A stretch of 23,369 nucleotides of DNA from CAYRKT01 sp964425005 (GTDB taxonomy: Bacteria > Synergistota > Synergistia > CAYRKT01): NCBI GenBank assembly GCA_964425005.1, contig CAYRKT010000023.1, forward strand, positions 1 to 23,369, given 5' to 3'. The translations under genes and the position numbers were made by a program. Positions 16,278 through 23,369 of this stretch are shown here, one piece after another. Positions within the stretch are counted from its first letter, which is position 1. Each line of letters begins with the position of its first letter. The notes under the pieces are model-generated. The model saw nothing but the letters and a program-made list of their open reading frames with translations. It did not search any database and was not told where the DNA came from.

Positions 16278-16625
16278 ATGAGGGCATACCTGCTGGTTTT
16301 GCTCGCGATGTTGGCCTTGGGCGCGGTGTTGGGCAAGCTCAACCCGCAAGAGGTGGAGATCGACCTCCTGGTGGGGCGGTGGGTCCTGCCGCTGGGGTTT
16401 GCGATGAGCCTGTCGGCGGTGTTGGGCGGGATCCTGGTGATGGCAGCTAGCCTGCTGAGCGAGATCTCCTCCTCCATCGGCTACAGGAGGAGGATCAGGG
16501 AGCTTCAGAGGGAGCTATCCGAGGCCAGGGAGGAGAGGGATCGCCTGATAGCCGTCATAAAGGATCTTCGGGTCGAGGCCAAGAGAGGGGAGCCCTCCGG
16601 GAGCGCTTCCTCCCCGGAGCTCTAG
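16278..16625 (+). CDS. lapA: LapA-domain (DUF1049) small membrane protein
   Basis: This 115-residue protein has two membrane helices (about residues 3-19 and 33-57) joined by a short loop with LNPQEVEIDLLVGRWVLP, then a charged coiled coil (RRRIRELQRELSEAREERDR, residues 70-90) and a Ser/Glu-rich tail. This is the layout of LapA/DUF1049 proteins, which in E. coli act with LapB in envelope (LPS) homeostasis. The role here is inferred. ATG 16278 has AGGAGGTG at 16259-16266 within the end of the radical SAM gene; recJ follows after 21 bases. Confidence 0.75.
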   Translation: MRAYLLVLLAMLALGAVLGKLNPQEVEIDLLVGRWVLPLGFAMSLSAVLGGILVMAASLLSEISSSIGYRRRIRELQRELSEAREERDRLIAVIKDLRVEAKRGEPSGSASSPEL

Positions 16626-16646
16626 GGGTCGGAGGTCCACAGGACC

Positions 16647-18293
16647 TTGAGGCTCCTCTCCCCGGACGTCTCCCAGGTCGCCAGGGACCTGGGAGTTCAC
16701 CCTTTGGTGGCGCTGCTCCTCCACAGGAGGGGATATTCCAGCCTGGAGAGCATGGCCCAGTTCCTCAACCCCTGCCTGGAGGACCTCCCCTCCCCCTGGC
16801 ACCTCAAGGACCTGGACAGGGCTGTGGCCCTCCTCTCGAGCCTGGAGCGGGGTGATAGCGTCCTGGTCTACGGGGACCACGACCTGGACGGCGTGGTATC
16901 CGCGGTGGTCTTAAGCCTCCTCCTCAAGGAGATGGGGTTCAGGGTCAGGTACTACGTGCCGCCCAGGAGGAGGTTCTCCCACGGGATCAGGCCCGAGGTG
17001 GTGGAGCTCGCCGCCTCGAGGGGCTTCAGGGCCATGGTGGTGGCCGACTGCGGCTCGGGCGAGGGTGCGCTGGTGAGGAGGGCCAGGGAGCTGGGGCTCA
17101 GGGTCTTGGTGCTGGATCACCACTCCTTCACCGAGGAGGACGAGGTCTCGGCCGACGTCTACCTGAACCCCATGAGGGGGCCCTCCGGCTTCGAGGGGCT
17201 GTGCTCGGCTGGGCTCTGCTGGCTCCTTCGGAGCGCCGTGAAGGGGCGCTTCGACGAGGAGACGATGGACCTGGCTGCCCTGGCGACCCTGGCCGACGTG
17301 GTCCCCCTGTTGGGGGCAAACCGCGTGATAGCCAAGCTGGGGATGAGGAGGCTTTGCGCCAGGCCCTCCATGGCCAGGCTCCTGCAGCGCCTGGGGATAA
17401 GGGAGCCCTCCTGGAAGGACGTGTCCTTTCGGGTGGTCCCCAGGCTCAACGCCTGCGCCAAGCTGGGGGACGCCTCCGACCTGGTGAGGTTCATGCTGGA
17501 GGGGGGAAGCTCCTCCTCCGAGCGGGAGAGGCTGATAGACGAGTTCGAGAGGCTCAACCTCTACAGGAGGGAGCAGGTGGAGAGGGCCCTGGGGTCCCTG
17601 GAGCGGGCCCTCGGCGAAGGGGGAGGGGTGCTGGTCCTGAGGGAGGACCTGGAGCCGGCACTGGCTGGCTCCCTGGCGGCCAGGGTCTGTCAGGCGGCGG
17701 GGGCTCCCGTGGTGGTGCTGGCCCCGGCGGGTGGCGGTTTGCTCAGGGGCTCCATAAGGATACCCGAGCGAAGCCCCCTGACCTGCCACCAGATGAAGGA
17801 GCGACTGGGCGACCTCTGCCTGAAGTTCGGCGGACACGCCAAGGCGGGGGGGTTCACCGTGAGGGAGGAGGACCTGGAGGAGCTCAGGACCAGGCTTTCC
17901 GACCTGGGCGATCTGATCCCCCTGGATCGCTCCCAGGAGGTGGCCCCGGAGCACGAGGCGGTCTGGAGCCCCTTCTTCGTGGACAGGTCTTTGGCCTCGG
18001 CGCTGGAGGAGATGGCCCCCTTCGGGGTGGGAAACCCCAGGCCCGTGCTGCTGGGGAAGGGGCTTACGCTCCGGGAGGTCTCCCGCAGGGGGGGCTGTAG
18101 CGCTTTATATTTCTCGGGTTCGGCCTATAATAGCACTGAACGGAAAGAGGTGGAGCTCTGGTGTTATGGGGACTGCAGGCGGCTTAAACTGCCGCCGGGA
18201 GGAGGTCCCTGCGACGTCCTCTACTCGGTCGGGATGGAGCGGGGATCTGTGAGGCTGGAGGCTCTCCGAGTGGTGGAAAGTGGAAGGCGCTAG
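16647..18293 (+). CDS. recJ: RecJ, single-stranded-DNA 5'-3' exonuclease
   Basis: This 548-residue DHH-family nuclease degrades single-stranded DNA 5' to 3' in recombination and repair. Motifs are GDHDLDG near residues 75-81 (usually GDYDxDG), VADCGSG, DHH at 158-160, ATLADVVPLLGANR near 212-225 and the DHHA1-type GGHAKAGG near 395-402, followed by an OB-like C-terminal region. PRLNACAKLGDA replaces the usual PRINAAGRxGDA, a small departure. TTG 16647 has GGAGGT (16631-16636) upstream. The final ~60 codons hold an AT-rich patch with atypical codons that contains a promoter-like element. The gene overlaps rel by 14 bases if rel starts at 18280. Confidence 0.93.
   Translation: MRLLSPDVSQVARDLGVHPLVALLLHRRGYSSLESMAQFLNPCLEDLPSPWHLKDLDRAVALLSSLERGDSVLVYGDHDLDGVVSAVVLSLLLKEMGFRVRYYVPPRRRFSHGIRPEVVELAASRGFRAMVVADCGSGEGALVRRARELGLRVLVLDHHSFTEEDEVSADVYLNPMRGPSGFEGLCSAGLCWLLRSAVKGRFDEETMDLAALATLADVVPLLGANRVIAKLGMRRLCARPSMARLLQRLGIREPSWKDVSFRVVPRLNACAKLGDASDLVRFMLEGGSSSSERERLIDEFERLNLYRREQVERALGSLERALGEGGGVLVLREDLEPALAGSLAARVCQAAGAPVVVLAPAGGGLLRGSIRIPERSPLTCHQMKERLGDLCLKFGGHAKAGGFTVREEDLEELRTRLSDLGDLIPLDRSQEVAPEHEAVWSPFFVDRSLASALEEMAPFGVGNPRPVLLGKGLTLREVSRRGGCSALYFSGSAYNSTERKEVELWCYGDCRRLKLPPGGGPCDVLYSVGMERGSVRLEALRVVESGRR
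18104..18131 (+). promoter_or_regulatory. Probable promoter for rel inside recJ
   Basis: TTTATA (18104-18109, four of six matches to TTGACA) and a perfect TATAAT (18126-18131) are 16 bases apart. Transcription would start near 18138, about 140 bases before the rel start. The recJ codons here (TTA, TAT, AAT, ACT, GAA, CGG, AAA) break the strong GC-rich bias of the gene, as expected if the DNA serves two purposes. Confidence 0.55.
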
Positions 18294-20592
18294 GCCTCTT
18301 TTGAGCGATGTGGACCTGGAGGAGATAATAAGGGAGAAGCTGACCTTCCTGTCGTCTCCGACGAGCGTGTCGTCGGAGACGTCGCTGTATCCCTTCTTGC
18401 CGCCCGAGCTCGTGGCCGATAGGTCCTTCAAGGGGGCCCTGGGCGGGCTCTACTCGATAGTGTCCACCTACATGGATCAGGAGGAGAGGCTCGCTGTGTT
18501 TCGGGCCGTGGTGGTGGCCTCGTGGGCCCACCTCCACCAGAGGAGGAGGTCTGGGGAGCCCTACGTGGTCCACCCCCTGATGGCCGCCTCCATACTGGCC
18601 AAGATGAAGCTCGACGTGACCACCGTCTTGGCCTCCCTCCTGCACGACGTGGTGGAGGACACCCCCGTCGGCAAGGAGATGGTGGAGGAGCTCTTCGGGG
18701 AGAAGGTCTCCACCCTGGTGGAGGGGGTCACGAAGCTTTCCGGGATAAGGTTCAAGGACCTGGAGGACTACCAGGCCGAGAACCTGAGGAAGATGTTCCT
18801 GGTGATGGCCAAGGACATCAGGGTAGTCCTCATAAAGCTCGCCGATCGGCTCCACAACATGATGACCATCGACAGCCTCCCGCCCGAGAAGCAGAGGAGG
18901 ATAGCCCGGGAGACGCTGGAGATATACGCGCCCCTGGCCCACAGGCTCGGGATCTACACCCTCAAGAGACAGCTGGAGGACCTGGCCTTCAGGGTTCTGG
19001 AGCCGGAGGTCTACGAGGACCTGAGGAAGCGCCTGAGGAAGATGCTCCCGGGCAGGCAGAGCGTCATAAAGGAGGCGGTCTCCCAGCTCTCCTCCAGGCT
19101 GGAGGAGGAGGGGATAAGGGCCAAGATCTCCGGCAGGGTCAAGCACTACTACAGCGTCTACGAGAAGATGAAGAGGAAGAACCTGGCCCTCGAACAGCTC
19201 TACGACTTCCTGGCCCTCAGGGTTATAGTGGACTCCGTCCAGGAGTGCTACAGGGTGCTGGGGATAGTACACTCGCTTTGGCATCCCATACCGGGCCAGT
19301 TCGACGACTACATAGCCAACCCCAAGAGCAACCTGTACCAGTCGCTGCACACCACCGTGGTGGGCCCGGAGGGCAGCCCCCTGGAGGTCCAGATCCGCAC
19401 CTGGGAGATGCACTACCTCGCCGAGTACGGCGTGGCGGCCCACTGGCGCTACAAGTCGGGCAAGCGCGACGTGGAGAGCCTGGACGAGAAGCTCTCCTGG
19501 ATAAGACAGGTGATAGAGTGGGGCAGCGACATAAAGGACTCCTCGGACTTCCTGGAGCACATAAGGCTGGACGTGCTCTCCTCGGAGGTCTTCGTCTTCA
19601 CCCCCAAGGGGGACGTGAAGCTCTTGCCCAGGGGCTCCTGCCCTATAGACTTCGCCTACGCGGTCCACACCGACGTGGGACATCACTGCGTGGGAGCGAT
19701 AGTCAACGACAAGATAGTCCCGCTGGACTACAAGCTCCAGGACGGGGACAGGGTCAAGATCATCACCTCCTCCAGCGGTAAGCCCTCCCTCGACTGGCTC
19801 TCCATAGTGAAGACCGCAAGCGCCAAGAGCAAGATAAAGGCCTACTTCAAGAGGAAGCTGAGGGAGGAGAACAGGGAGAGGATAGAGAAGGGCAGGGAGA
19901 TCCTCGCGCGCGAGCTGAGCAGGAGGGGGTTCGACCCCGCAGAGCACCTCACCTCCTCCGCCCTCTCCAGGGTTGCCAGGGAGCTGGGTTTCGCCTCGGA
20001 GGAGGCCCTGCTGCTGGCCGTCTCCGGCGAGTCGGTGGAGATGGCGAGCGTCCTCTCCAGGCTCGTGCCCAGGGTCGAGGCGGCCGAGGAAGAGGTGGAG
20101 AGGATAAAGGAGCAGGCCGAGCGGGAGAGGCGCAGGGCGTCCGAGTTCTCCGGGGGGCTCGTCCTGGTCGACGTGGAAGAGGGGGTCATGGTGAGGATGG
20201 CCCGCTGCTGCAACCCCGTGAGGGGGGACGAGGTGCTGGGCTACATAAGCCGCGGCAGGGGTATAGTGGTCCACAGGAGGGACTGCCCTAACCTGGCCAA
20301 GCTGGACCCGAAGCGCATGGTGGAGGCCTACTGGAAGGGGGAGGAGAAGAGGGAGGACTACGGTTTGGCCAGGGTCTCGCTGGAGGCCCTGGACAGGCCC
20401 AGGCTGCTGTCGGACATATCCGACGCGGTGGCCTCGTCGGAGGCCGCGCTGGTGGGGATCAACGCCCACGCCTCCTCCAACGGCAGGGCCTACGTGGACA
20501 TGGTCCTGAGGGTGAGGGACCTCTCCCACCTGATGTCGGTGATGTCGAAGCTGAGCTCCCTCAGCTCGGTGGTGAACGTCTACAGGAGGTGA
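18280..20592 (+). CDS. rel: Bifunctional (p)ppGpp synthetase/hydrolase Rel (RelA/SpoT homologue)
   Basis: This protein of about 770 residues makes and degrades (p)ppGpp for the stringent response. Domains in order: HD hydrolase with VVHP and LLHDVVEDT (~97-129); synthetase with YDFLALRVIV near 308, YQSLHTTV, and EVQIRT near 369-374; TGS domain (~438-500, FVFTPKGDVKLLPRG); zinc-binding/RIS domain with RMARCCNPVRGDE near 638; C-terminal ACT domain (~700-770). Both catalytic sites look intact, so it is probably the sole long RSH enzyme. The start is uncertain: GTG 18280 overlaps recJ, while TTG 18301, TTG 18397 and GTG 18412 are also in frame, and none has a good ribosome site. A perfect 12-bp hairpin lies at 18353-18381. 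The N-terminus is roughly 20 residues longer than usual. Confidence 0.95.
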   Translation: MEGARPLLSDVDLEEIIREKLTFLSSPTSVSSETSLYPFLPPELVADRSFKGALGGLYSIVSTYMDQEERLAVFRAVVVASWAHLHQRRRSGEPYVVHPLMAASILAKMKLDVTTVLASLLHDVVEDTPVGKEMVEELFGEKVSTLVEGVTKLSGIRFKDLEDYQAENLRKMFLVMAKDIRVVLIKLADRLHNMMTIDSLPPEKQRRIARETLEIYAPLAHRLGIYTLKRQLEDLAFRVLEPEVYEDLRKRLRKMLPGRQSVIKEAVSQLSSRLEEEGIRAKISGRVKHYYSVYEKMKRKNLALEQLYDFLALRVIVDSVQECYRVLGIVHSLWHPIPGQFDDYIANPKSNLYQSLHTTVVGPEGSPLEVQIRTWEMHYLAEYGVAAHWRYKSGKRDVESLDEKLSWIRQVIEWGSDIKDSSDFLEHIRLDVLSSEVFVFTPKGDVKLLPRGSCPIDFAYAVHTDVGHHCVGAIVNDKIVPLDYKLQDGDRVKIITSSSGKPSLDWLSIVKTASAKSKIKAYFKRKLREENRERIEKGREILARELSRRGFDPAEHLTSSALSRVARELGFASEEALLLAVSGESVEMASVLSRLVPRVEAAEEEVERIKEQAERERRRASEFSGGLVLVDVEEGVMVRMARCCNPVRGDEVLGYISRGRGIVVHRRDCPNLAKLDPKRMVEAYWKGEEKREDYGLARVSLEALDRPRLLSDISDAVASSEAALVGINAHASSNGRAYVDMVLRVRDLSHLMSVMSKLSSLSSVVNVYRR
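18353..18381 (+). repeat. Perfect 12-bp hairpin in the 5' part of rel
   Basis: CGTCTCCGACGA (18353-18364) and TCGTCGGAGACG (18370-18381) are perfect inverted arms around the loop GCGTG. In the rel frame this encodes a Ser/Thr-rich, weakly conserved stretch (SSPTSVSSETS), so the base pairing is not explained by a protein motif. No T run follows. It could control translation or mRNA stability of rel, or be a DNA-binding dyad. Confidence 0.75.
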
Positions 20593-20598
20593 TGTCCC

Positions 20599-21039
20599 CT
20601 GAGAGGAGTGGTCCAGAGGGTGAGCTACGCCTCCGTGCTGGTGGACGGTCTGGTGAGGGCCTCCATCGGCAGGGGCTTTTGCCTTCTCCTGGCGGTGGCG
20701 AGAGACGACGGCGAGGAGGACGTGGGCTGGATGGTGGACAAGGTCTTGAACCTCAGGATCTTCGAGGACGATAGGGGCAAGATGGGGAGGTCGCTTCTGG
20801 ACGTGGGGGGAGAGCTCCTGGTGGTCTCCCAGTTCACCCTCTACGGCGACTGCAGGAGGGGCAGGAGGCCCTCCTTCGACGCCTCGGCCCCCCCGGAGTT
20901 GGGGAGGGCGCTCTACCAGCGCTTCGTGGAGGTGGCCTCCGCTCGCGTGCCCGTGAAGGTGGGCGAGTTCGGGGCCCACATGGAGGTCAGGATCCACAAC
21001 GACGGTCCTGTGACCATAATCCTCGACAGCCGATGGTGA
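20599..21039 (+). CDS. dtd: D-aminoacyl-tRNA deacylase Dtd, probable CTG start
   Basis: This enzyme of about 146 residues hydrolyses D-amino acids (and Gly) from mischarged tRNAs. The two DTD active-site signatures are present: SQFTLYGD near residue 77 and NDGPVT near 134 (the cross-subunit Gly-cisPro motif). Homologues start MRAVVQRVS; here the same frame reads L-R-G-V-V-Q-R-V from CTG 20599, nine bases after a perfect AGGAGG (20584-20589, extended to AGGTGAT). GTG 20608 is the first conventional start but would cut the conserved first strand and has poor spacing. ATG 20592 is out of frame. The gene follows rel directly, a conserved order, and the MBL-fold gene starts six bases after its stop. 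Confidence 0.9.
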   Translation: MRGVVQRVSYASVLVDGLVRASIGRGFCLLLAVARDDGEEDVGWMVDKVLNLRIFEDDRGKMGRSLLDVGGELLVVSQFTLYGDCRRGRRPSFDASAPPELGRALYQRFVEVASARVPVKVGEFGAHMEVRIHNDGPVTIILDSRW

Positions 21040-21045
21040 TGCCCC

Positions 21046-21690
21046 ATGCTGGTCTACGAGCGCTTCGTGGTCGGGATGCTATCCAACAACGTCTACCTGG
21101 TCTGGGACGACTCCTCCAGGGAGGCCATGGTGGTCGATCCCGCTGGCCCCTGTGAGGAGCTCGAGCGGGTGGTGTCGAACAAGGGGCTCGAGGTGGTGCT
21201 CCTGGTCCTGACCCACGGACATCCCGACCACCTGGGCGGCCTGGGCAGGTACGTGGAGCTTTACGGCGCCAGGGTGGCCATGAGCTCGGAGGACCTGGCG
21301 GTGGCTGCCTCGGGGCTAGGGGAGCTCAAGGATCTGCTCCTGGGGGAGGAGCTCGACGGCATAGAGCTGGACCTGGATCTCTCCTGCGAGGACCAGGTCA
21401 GGATCGGGGATGAGACCCTCTCGGTCATCAGGACGCCCGGCCACACCCCGGGTAGCGTTTGCCTCTACTGCGATTCCTGTTCTCCCCCTCTCCTCTTCTC
21501 GGGCGACACGCTCTTCTTCAGGTCCGTGGGGAGGACCGACCTCCCCGGAGGGGACTACAGGGCTCTTTTGAGGTCCCTGTCGCTGCTGGAGGGGCTTCCG
21601 GGGCACACGCTGGTGTTGCCCGGCCATGGGCCGTCCACCACCATAGCCCAGGAGAGGGCTCACAATCCCTTCTGGCCGCGCAGGAGGTAG
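21046..21690 (+). CDS. Metallo-beta-lactamase-fold hydrolase (glyoxalase II-like)
   Basis: This 214-residue protein has the complete metal-binding set: THGHPDH (His57, His59, Asp61, His62), TPGHTPGS (His133), FSGDTLF (Asp near 152) and LPGHGPST (His near 194). The layout is that of short glyoxalase II-like/YcbL-type thioester hydrolases; the substrate is unknown. It follows dtd with a six-base gap, and an MBL-fold gene after rel-dtd is a common arrangement. The last codons and stop (GGAGGTAG) are duplicated 18 bases later as the ribosome site of mreB. Confidence 0.9.
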   Translation: MLVYERFVVGMLSNNVYLVWDDSSREAMVVDPAGPCEELERVVSNKGLEVVLLVLTHGHPDHLGGLGRYVELYGARVAMSSEDLAVAASGLGELKDLLLGEELDGIELDLDLSCEDQVRIGDETLSVIRTPGHTPGSVCLYCDSCSPPLLFSGDTLFFRSVGRTDLPGGDYRALLRSLSLLEGLPGHTLVLPGHGPSTTIAQERAHNPFWPRRR

Positions 21691-21710
21691 ATCTCTCGTC
21701 GGAGGTAGAT
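21683..21710 (+). repeat. Short direct repeat at the MBL-mreB junction
   Basis: GGAGGTAGAT occurs at 21683-21692, where it forms the end of the hydrolase gene, and again at 21701-21710, where it supplies the ribosome site and the first two bases of the mreB ATG. The offset is 18 bases. It may be a small duplication that created the start region of mreB. Confidence 0.5.
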
Positions 21711-22761
21711 GGGCTTGTTCGGATGGTTCACCAGGTTTTTCGCTAAGGACGTGGGGATAGACCTTGGGACCGCCAACATCGTGGTCTACGTGAGGGGGAG
21801 GGGCATAGCCTTCATAGAGCCCTCGGTGGTGGCCTTGAGGAGCGGCACCAGGGAGGTGGTGGTGATAGGCTCCGAGGCCAAGAGGATGCTCGGGAAGACC
21901 CCCGAGGCCATCAGGGTGGTGAAGCCCCTTCGGGACGGCGTGATATCCGACTTCGACGTGACCAGCGCCATGATAAAGCACTTCATCAGGCTCTCCCAGG
22001 AGGGGAGCTTCATAAAGGGGTCTCCCAGGGTGGTGATCTGCGTGCCCTCGGGGGTGACGGACGTGGAGAGGAAGGCGGTGGTGGACGTCACCCTCGAGGC
22101 AGGGGCGAGGGAGGCCTACCTGATAGAGGAGCCCATAGCGGCGGCGATAGGGGCCGGGCTCATGATCCACGAGCCCCGCGGCAACATGGTGGTGGACATA
22201 GGGGGAGGGACCACCGAGGTGGCGGTGATGTCCCTGGGGGGGATAGTGGTGAACGACTCCCTGAGGATAGCGGGGGACGAGCTGGACGCCGCGGTGGTGG
22301 ACATGATGAGGCAGGAGTTCGGGCTGCTCATAGGGGAGCAGACGGCCGAGGAGATAAAGATGACCCTCGGCAACGTCCAGGAGGAGCCCGAGGATAGGTC
22401 GATGGAGGTAAAGGGGAGGGACATGGTCAGCGGCCTCCCGAAGGTGGTGAGGGTGAGGGCGGCGGAGGTCAAGGAGGCGCTCCTTCCCCTGGTGGACCAG
22501 ATGGTGGACCTGGTCAAGGGGACCCTGGAGAGGACGCCCCCGGAGCTGGTGAGGGACATAATCGACCAGGGGATAATGCTCACCGGCGGGGGTGCGATGC
22601 TCTTAGGCCTCGATGCCTACTTCTCCAGGGAGCTCGAGGTCCCCGTGTTCGTGGCGGAAAAGCCCCTTCTCTCCGTGGCCCTGGGGATAGGGAGGGTCCT
22701 GGAGGAGCTCGACGTCCTCAAGAAGGTGCTGGTCGACTTCGAGGACAAGAGCTACTCCTAG
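21709..22761 (+). CDS. mreB: Rod-shape-determining protein MreB (bacterial actin)
   Basis: This 350-residue actin-fold ATPase polymerises under the membrane and guides lateral wall synthesis. Signatures are DVGIDLGTANIVVYV (phosphate-1 loop), RGIAFIEPSVVA, VDIGGGTTEVAVMSLGG (phosphate-2) and LTGGGAMLLGLD (adenosine loop). The N-terminus, MGLFGWFTRFF, is amphipathic and suits membrane binding. ATG 21709 lies only three bases after GGAGG; TTG 21715 would have ideal spacing and lose two residues, so the start is uncertain. mreC follows after 13 bases. Ile codons are 18 ATA, 6 ATC and no ATT. The gene predicts a rod-shaped cell. Confidence 0.97.
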   Translation: MGLFGWFTRFFAKDVGIDLGTANIVVYVRGRGIAFIEPSVVALRSGTREVVVIGSEAKRMLGKTPEAIRVVKPLRDGVISDFDVTSAMIKHFIRLSQEGSFIKGSPRVVICVPSGVTDVERKAVVDVTLEAGAREAYLIEEPIAAAIGAGLMIHEPRGNMVVDIGGGTTEVAVMSLGGIVVNDSLRIAGDELDAAVVDMMRQEFGLLIGEQTAEEIKMTLGNVQEEPEDRSMEVKGRDMVSGLPKVVRVRAAEVKEALLPLVDQMVDLVKGTLERTPPELVRDIIDQGIMLTGGGAMLLGLDAYFSRELEVPVFVAEKPLLSVALGIGRVLEELDVLKKVLVDFEDKSYS

Positions 22762-22774
22762 GGAGGTGTTCCCC

Positions 22775-23369
22775 TTGGGGCTCAGGAGGACCTCCCCCCT
22801 CGCGCTGGGCATGAGCTACGCCCTCCTCGTGGTCCTATCCCTCCTCCTCGTCTCGGCGAGCTTCAAGGCCCCGGGGGCTGTCAAGGCGGCGAGGGAGGTC
22901 GTGTGGAGGGTCTTCTCGGTCGTGGAGTGGCCCGTCCTGAGGGTGGAGGGCTTCTTCAGGGGCCTCAGCGAGCGCCTGTTGGCCTACGATAGGCTCAAGG
23001 AGGAGAACGCGATCCTCCTTTCCCAGGTGCTGGAGCTTCGCTCCAGGCTCCTCGAGGTGGGCTACGGGGCGGAAGGGGCTGGCCCGAGGGCCGACAGGAT
23101 GCCGGCTAAGGTCAGGCTCAGGCCGGCCGACCGATGGTGGGAGGAGATATACCTGGACAGGGGCAGGAGGGACGGGCTTTCGGGCGGTGAGGCCGTGGTG
23201 ATGGGGGATGCCCTGGTGGGGCAGGTGAGGGACGTCTTCGAGGACTACAGCAGGGCGGTACTGATCACGTCCGCCTCTTTCCTGCTGCCGGTGGTGGTGA
23301 TGGAGACCAGGGACATGGGGGTCATCGCCGGGGACGGCTGGGGGAGGGTGTGGCTCGACTACGTGCCCC
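22775..23369 (+). CDS. mreC: MreC, rod-shape-determining protein (cut by window end)
   Basis: The frame is open from TTG 22775 to the window end (198 codons) with GGGAGGTG at 22761-22768. There is a basic N-terminus and one membrane helix (about residues 12-30), then a region continuing into a coiled coil (about 64-90, YDRLKEENAILLSQVLELRS), and the start of the beta-rich periplasmic domain with WEEIYLDRGRRDGL and GDALVGQVRDV, typical of MreC. MreC links MreB to the wall-synthesis enzymes at the inner membrane. mreD would be expected next, beyond the window. Confidence 0.9.
   Translation, partial: MGLRRTSPLALGMSYALLVVLSLLLVSASFKAPGAVKAAREVVWRVFSVVEWPVLRVEGFFRGLSERLLAYDRLKEENAILLSQVLELRSRLLEVGYGAEGAGPRADRMPAKVRLRPADRWWEEIYLDRGRRDGLSGGEAVVMGDALVGQVRDVFEDYSRAVLITSASFLLPVVVMETRDMGVIAGDGWGRVWLDYVP

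Noticed and set aside
18184..20997. Long - strand open frame across rel and dtd (over 900 codons)
   Set aside because: It is the same shadow effect; it lies antisense to rel and dtd, which have complete family motifs, and its translation shows no recognisable domain.

Overview
The window is GC-rich and almost fully coding, and every gene lies on the + strand. It holds 24 protein genes (the first and last cut by the window edges) and one tRNA. No stretch over 300 bases lacks a gene, and I see no mobile element, CRISPR array or prophage. The gene set suggests an anaerobic or thermotolerant bacterium: anaerobic (cbi-type) cobalamin synthesis, a membrane pyrophosphatase with Na+-pump signature residues, Rex, a single Rel enzyme, RqcP and MreBC. 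Codon use is distinctive, with AGG dominant for Arg, ATA dominant for Ile, and many TTG starts. My best guess for the lineage is Synergistota (Thermanaerovibrio/Aminomonas-like), inferred from gene style and not proven.

Region 1 (1-2412) is the end of a cobalamin cluster: cbiG (C-terminal part), cbiH and cbiJ overlapping head to tail, then a short protein of the DUF4213/DUF364 putative heavy-metal-chelation type that seems to lack its middle. Region 2 (2436-4640) has tRNA-Arg(CCT) behind a near-consensus promoter, the pyrophosphatase gene hppA and a strong intrinsic terminator. Region 3 (4659-9659) is a macromolecular-synthesis block: dnaG, rpoD, a bacterial eRF1-like protein (baeRF type, zinc ribbon, no GGQ), rqcP and a phoU-like gene. 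Region 4 (9586-12002) starts at a promoter inside phoU and carries eno, ridA and rex. Region 5 (12035-14728) is yajC-secD-secF. Region 6 (14758-22761) is an uncharacterised radical SAM gene, then lapA, recJ, rel, dtd and a metallo-beta-lactamase-fold hydrolase, with a probable internal promoter for rel inside recJ. Region 7 (21709-end) starts mreB-mreC.

Most of the genes are conserved housekeeping genes, so I do not see a clear new multi-gene system. The best leads are: the rpoD-linked pair of a GGQ-less eRF1-like factor and RqcP, which may be a ribosome rescue or hibernation module; a perfect 12-bp hairpin at the start of rel with a promoter hidden in the 3' end of recJ; the internally shortened heavy-metal-chelation protein; the radical SAM gene inserted in the sec-recJ-rel block; and a terminator placed directly before dnaG-rpoD.
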